Positions 60,647 to 64,000 of a stretch of 64,000 bases of DNA are shown here, piece by piece (position 1 is the first letter of the stretch; each line of letters begins with the position of its first letter). The translations under genes were made by a program, and so were the position numbers. The notes beneath the pieces are model-generated. The model had not been told where the DNA came from and searched no databases. It worked only from the letters and a program-made list of their open reading frames with translations. The stretch comes from Variovorax sp. PAMC 28711. Its GTDB lineage: Bacteria; Pseudomonadota; Gammaproteobacteria; Burkholderiales; Burkholderiaceae_C. The stretch spans positions 3,694,501 through 3,758,500 of the forward strand of contig NZ_CP014517.1 of NCBI RefSeq assembly GCF_001577265.1, read 5' to 3'.

Positions 60647-60959
60647 CGCTCTTCCTTTCGGTCCGGCGCCTGGAGCGTGCAACCCAATCAAGGGGTTGCC
60701 GTTCGAAGAGCGACGTCGTTGGATGGGTACGGATCGGGTCCGCGCGGAGGGGGAGTGAGCGCGGCAGCCTGATCAAGCCGAGAGACTCGGCAGCGGATTC
60801 TTCAGATTGAGAGAGGGGCCCGGGCGCTTGGCATCACAGGGCAACGCGGATTCTAGGAGCCGCTACATACACGGTCAAGAATAACAAATAGGGTTGATAT
60901 TCTAATTTACATATAAATACAACTGCGCATTACTGCATAAATCGCCCCGCAATATTCGA

Positions 60960-60978
60960 TTGCAAATCCGATTTGCAA
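60960..60978. promoter_or_regulatory. Palindrome next to AT-rich promoter-like zone
   Basis: TTGCAAAT-CCG-ATTTGCAA is a perfect 8-base inverted repeat with a three-base spacer, just downstream of the AT-rich block. It could be an operator for a regulator controlling the downstream transcript, or the first hairpin of that transcript. Confidence 0.4.
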
Positions 60979-60984
60979 AGCGCG

Positions 60985-61215
60985 AGCCGGAGGTCTAACC
61001 TGCAGATGCCTGTTGATTCAGGCATCTGCCCAGGTCCTGCAACCCACGGCGTCAAGCCCGGTGGTTCGGCGATCGAGGCCACTCTCGGTGGCAATCTTTT
61101 GCCACCCGTGCAAACGGAACGATTGAACTTCCGGTTGCGCGAAAAGATGGCATGGGTTTTCGACCCGCCATCGAGCCCGGTGACAAGACTTCGCGTCGCG
61201 TCACCGGGCTTTCTT
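60985..61215 (+). ncRNA. Candidate structured RNA (small RNA or leader) ending in a terminator
   Basis: Consecutive hairpins on the plus strand: GCAGATGCCTG/CAGGCATCTGC (61002-61029, 11 pairs, six-base loop); GGTGGCAA/TTGCCACC (61087-61106, four-base loop); CGAAAA/TTTTCG (61140-61162); and AGCCCGGTGA/TCACCGGGCT (61174-61210) followed by TTTCTTGTT, a terminator-like end. An AT-rich promoter-like zone precedes it. No family is recognised. It may be a free small RNA or an attenuator for DUF748. Boundaries are approximate. Confidence 0.4.
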
Positions 61216-61218
61216 GTT
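61174..61218 (+). terminator. Intrinsic terminator-like stem before DUF748 gene
   Basis: AGCCCGGTGA and TCACCGGGCT form ten perfect pairs around a 17-base loop, followed by a T-rich TTTCTTGTT. It lies about 40 bases upstream of the DUF748 start, so it would end a transcript coming from the AT-rich zone rather than terminate a known gene. Confidence 0.6.
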
Positions 61219-61258
61219 CATGGACCTGTCCGAAGGCTTTGCGGCACACTCCGTTTCA

Positions 61259-64000
61259 ATGAACGCTGCTTCGATAAAACAGAACAAGTGGGTGCGACGT
61301 GGGATCGTCGCGGTGTTGGCCTTGCTGGTGATCTGGGCCGTAGCATGGCTGGCTGTCCCGCCGATTGCCAAGAGTCAGATCCAGAAGATCGCCAGCGAGA
61401 AACTGGGGCGACAGGTCACGGTCGGCAAGATCGACTTCAAGCCCTGGACGCTCGAACTCACGCTCAGCGATCTGCGCGTGGCCACGGCCGACGGCAAGCA
61501 ATCGCAACTGGCCGTCTCGCGCATCTATGTCGATGCCGAACTCCAGTCGGCGTTGCGTCTTGCGCCGGTGATCGACGCGCTGACCATCGATGCCCCGACG
61601 GTCCAGCTCACGCACCTGGCCGATGGCAAGTACGACATCGACGACATCCTCGCGAAGCTGGCGAGTGCGCCTTCCGACCCGAAGAGCGATCCGGCGCGCT
61701 TCGCGGTCTACAACATCAAGATCAACGACGGCGCGGTCGACTTCGACGACCAGACAGTTCGCCGCAAGCACGAGTTGCGTGACTTCGTGTTGAACGTGCC
61801 TTTCCTGAGCAACCTCACGTCCCAGCGCGAAATCAAGACGGAGCCCAAGCTGGACTTCGTCCTCAACGGCAGCAAGTTCGATTCGACCGCCTTCAGTACG
61901 CCCTTCGCCGACAACCGCAAGACCGACGCGCAGATCCAGTTCACCGGGTTGGACCTCGCCCCTTACCTCGGCTACATCCCGGGCGGCTTGCCGGCCAAAC
62001 TGCAGGCCGGCACGCTCGACGCCAACCTCAAGGTCGATTTCGAGCGCGCGCAGTCGGGCGGCCTCAAGATCAGCGGCACGATCGAGGCGCACAACACCAA
62101 AGTTGCCGATGCGCGGGGCCGCGACCTGCTCAGCTTCGATTCGCTCAAGCTCGCGCTGGCCGACGTTCGGCCGCTCGAGGGCGTCGTCCACCTGAGCGAG
62201 GTTGCGTTGGCGGGCCCGCAACTTGCCGTCGCGCGGGATGCCGAGGGCAAGCTCAATTTGCTGGCGACCGATCCCGGCACCGGCGCCACGGTGAAGGTGG
62301 CGGTTCCTGCGGCACCTGCGAGTGCCGCCGCGCAGAAAGAACCCGAAAAGAAGGCGGCGCTGCGCGTGCAGGTCGACAAGGTCGCGCTCGACGGCGGTCG
62401 CATCGGCTGGCGCGACGAAACCACCCGTCCGGCCGCTGCGGTCGACGTCAAGGATCTGAACGTCGACGTCAGCGGCGTGACCTGGCCGATGACCCAGCCG
62501 GCCCGGATCAGCGGCGCGACCACCATCGCCGGGGCATCGCTCAAGTTCAAGGGCGAGGCCACCGACAAGATCGCGAACGTGCAAACCGAAGTCGACGCGT
62601 TGCCGCTGTCGCTCGCCGCGCCGTACCTCGCCCGCAGCCTCGAGCCGACGCTCGACGGCAAGCTGAGCGGCCAGATCGACATCGCCTGGGCCAACCCCGA
62701 CCTGAAATTCAAGGCGCGCAAGCTGTCGCTCGACGGCCTCGCGTTGACGCAGGCCAAGACGGCGCTCGCGAGCGTCGGCCGTTTCGAACTGACCGATGCC
62801 GACGTCGACATGACGAAGCACACGCTCGCGATCGCTTCGTTCACCGTGACGAATCCGAAAATGCGGATCGAGCGCGACAGCGAGAAGCGCTGGATGTTCG
62901 ATCGCTGGCTGCGGGCGCCGGCAGGCGGCGATGCCAAGGTCGCCGCGCCCAAGCCCGCAGCTGCGGACGCGCCCGCCGCGCCGGCCGCCAACACGACGCC
63001 CTGGGCGCTGACGATCGGCACCTTCGCCGTCGACAACGGCGCGATCAGCTACGCCGACAAGGCCAGCGCGACCCCGGTGGCGGTGGAGATCACCGCGCTC
63101 AAGGTGAGCGCCCAGAAGATCGCGCCCGACACGGCCGGCGTGTCGCCGCTGCAGGTGTCCGGCCGCATCGGCGCCGGGCGCGCGGACGCGGGCCGCTTCG
63201 ACTACAAGGGCAACGTCGTGCTCAAGCCGGTGTCGGCGGAAGGTCGGCTCGAAGTCGCATCGTTCCCGGCGCACGCGTTCAAGGCGTACTACGGCGACGT
63301 GCTCAACGTCGACATCCGTCGCGCCTTCGCAAGCTACCGCGGCACGGTGCGCTTCGCGCAGGCGACGGCCGGCATCAGCCTCAAGCTGGCCGGGGATACC
63401 GCGCTCGACGACTTCCGCGCCAACAGCGTGTCGCTGACCGAATCGCCGGGCTTCGACCGCAGCACCAACCAGTTGTTGAGCTGGAAAACGCTCAACCTGC
63501 GGGGGCTGCAAGTCGCCATGGCGCCGGGCGCGCCGCTCGGCGTGGACGTGCGCGAGACCACGCTCACCGACCTGTTCGCGCGCGTGATCGTCGACCCGAC
63601 GGGCCGGCTGAACCTGCAGAACCTGACAAAAAAAGGCGAGCAGGAAGGCGCCGCCAAGGCACAAGCCACAACCGATGCCACGAGCCGCCGCAGCCTCGGC
63701 GGCACCACGACCACCACGGCGCCGGCGCCCGCCACTGCGGCATCCGCGCCCGTCGTTGCCGCAGCGCCTGCCGCCGAAGCCGGCCCGGCACCGGAGATCA
63801 ACTTCGGTCCGATGAGCCTGGTCAACGCCAAGATCGACTTCACCGATCTGTTCGTGAAGCCGAACTATTCGGCCGACCTGAGCGAACTGACCGGCAAGCT
63901 CAGCGCGTTCTCGTCCAGGCCCGCGCCGGGCGCCGACGGCAAGGTCGCGCTGGCCGACCTCGAACTGCGCGGCAAGGCGCAGCAAACCGCGGCGCTGGAA
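61259..64000 (+). CDS. DUF748 (AsmA-like) protein, 3'-truncated by window edge
   Basis: 914 codons are visible and the frame is still open at the window end. It starts with a cytoplasmic tip MNAASIKQNKWVRRG, then one membrane anchor (VAVLALLVIWAVAWLAV), then a very long periplasmic beta-rich chain of AsmA/DUF748 type (KIDFKPWTLELTLSDLRV; DGGRIGWRDETTRPAA; NPKMRIERDSEKRWMFD; FTDLFVKPNYSADLSE). Low-complexity Ala/Pro/Thr linkers occur around codons 345 and 815. AsmA-like proteins are thought to move phospholipids across the periplasm as a beta-groove. The antisense frame is also open for 900 codons, a GC-rich artefact. Confidence 0.9.
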   Translation, partial: MNAASIKQNKWVRRGIVAVLALLVIWAVAWLAVPPIAKSQIQKIASEKLGRQVTVGKIDFKPWTLELTLSDLRVATADGKQSQLAVSRIYVDAELQSALRLAPVIDALTIDAPTVQLTHLADGKYDIDDILAKLASAPSDPKSDPARFAVYNIKINDGAVDFDDQTVRRKHELRDFVLNVPFLSNLTSQREIKTEPKLDFVLNGSKFDSTAFSTPFADNRKTDAQIQFTGLDLAPYLGYIPGGLPAKLQAGTLDANLKVDFERAQSGGLKISGTIEAHNTKVADARGRDLLSFDSLKLALADVRPLEGVVHLSEVALAGPQLAVARDAEGKLNLLATDPGTGATVKVAVPAAPASAAAQKEPEKKAALRVQVDKVALDGGRIGWRDETTRPAAAVDVKDLNVDVSGVTWPMTQPARISGATTIAGASLKFKGEATDKIANVQTEVDALPLSLAAPYLARSLEPTLDGKLSGQIDIAWANPDLKFKARKLSLDGLALTQAKTALASVGRFELTDADVDMTKHTLAIASFTVTNPKMRIERDSEKRWMFDRWLRAPAGGDAKVAAPKPAAADAPAAPAANTTPWALTIGTFAVDNGAISYADKASATPVAVEITALKVSAQKIAPDTAGVSPLQVSGRIGAGRADAGRFDYKGNVVLKPVSAEGRLEVASFPAHAFKAYYGDVLNVDIRRAFASYRGTVRFAQATAGISLKLAGDTALDDFRANSVSLTESPGFDRSTNQLLSWKTLNLRGLQVAMAPGAPLGVDVRETTLTDLFARVIVDPTGRLNLQNLTKKGEQEGAAKAQATTDATSRRSLGGTTTTTAPAPATAASAPVVAAAPAAEAGPAPEINFGPMSLVNAKIDFTDLFVKPNYSADLSELTGKLSAFSSRPAPGADGKVALADLELRGKAQQTAALE

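Larger units (their letters stand above)
60647..61258. other. Long intergenic region without a supported gene
   Basis: 612 bases between divergent genes. The first ~240 bases are ordinary GC-rich spacer serving the transglycosylase promoter. 60880-60960 is sharply AT-rich and promoter-like (TTGATA at 60894). From 60960 onward come a perfect palindrome and a series of hairpins ending in a terminator-like stem at 61174-61210, then 48 bases of leader before the DUF748 ATG. No open frame here looks coding. Confidence 0.8.

Noticed and set aside
61256..63985. 900-codon open frame antisense to the DUF748 gene
   Set aside because: The plus strand encodes a coherent AsmA-like protein with anchor and family motifs; the antisense protein is Arg/Gly/Val-rich with no domain and is a by-product of high GC codon use.

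Overview
This is a GC-rich chromosomal window from a Gram-negative betaproteobacterium. Gene content and protein character (a degenerate RibBX-type ribBA, pirin/DoxX and Bug-type transport genes, DnaE beginning [16 protein letters not shown], a PilV/W/X/Y1 minor pilin cluster) point to Burkholderiales, family Comamonadaceae, most like Variovorax. That placement is inferred from the sequence alone. It reads mostly as core chromosome, with two inserted-looking patches: an AT-richer ATPase/DUF4276 gene pair at 2.0-3.8 kb, and a large inverted-repeat (REPIN-like) element splitting a metal-efflux operon at 34.1-34.4 kb.

Layout. 1-2 kb: 3' three quarters of alaS. 2-3.8 kb: ATPase + DUF4276 pair (candidate defence module). 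3.8-6.1 kb: panE-like reductase and dadA. 6.1-9.0 kb: a minus-strand operon (HD-domain protein, class II aldolase, signal-less solute-binding protein) divergent from a Crp/Fnr regulator, with a palindrome between them. 9.1-11.8 kb: a small secreted protein, a lipoprotein, DUF2256, a formylglycine-enzyme remnant and TerC. 11.9-20.2 kb: a glycine-rich autotransporter, an AI-2E family permease, an M48 membrane protease and trmB. 20.2-26.8 kb: gluQ, an FAD amine oxidase-like protein, and a LysR-controlled pirin/DoxX/flavodoxin/pirin run followed by a DTW-domain tRNA modification gene. 26.9-30.7 kb: tctBA facing a TctD/TctE-like two-component pair. 30.7-38 kb: czcI-czcC-(His-rich anchor protein)-czcB-[repeat]-czcA-periplasmic His-rich protein, a heavy-metal RND efflux system.

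38-43.3 kb: trhO and dnaE divergent, then a cupin/JmjC-like protein. 43.3-51.1 kb: one long minus-strand run ribD-ribE-ribBX-ribH-nusB-aminotransferase-ybgC-tolQ-tolR-tolA, in which most junctions are four-base overlaps or gaps of a few bases. It joins riboflavin synthesis to the Tol envelope machine. 51.2-57.9 kb: type IV pilus minor pilin operon fimT-pilV-pilW-pilX-pilY1-pilE, in which PilX ends in 65 consecutive prolines. 57.9-60.6 kb: nrdR, glyA and a membrane-anchored lytic transglycosylase. 60.6-61.26 kb: a 612-base non-coding stretch with an AT-rich promoter-like zone, several hairpins and a terminator-like stem (candidate small RNA or leader). 61.26 kb to the end: 5' part of an AsmA-like DUF748 protein.

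The observations most worth following up are the ATPase/DUF4276 pair, the REPIN-like element inside the czc operon, the structured intergenic region at 61 kb, the polyproline PilX and its open frame into pilY1, and the TctE-like kinase that has lost its sensor domain. No tRNA, rRNA, CRISPR array or insertion sequence was seen.
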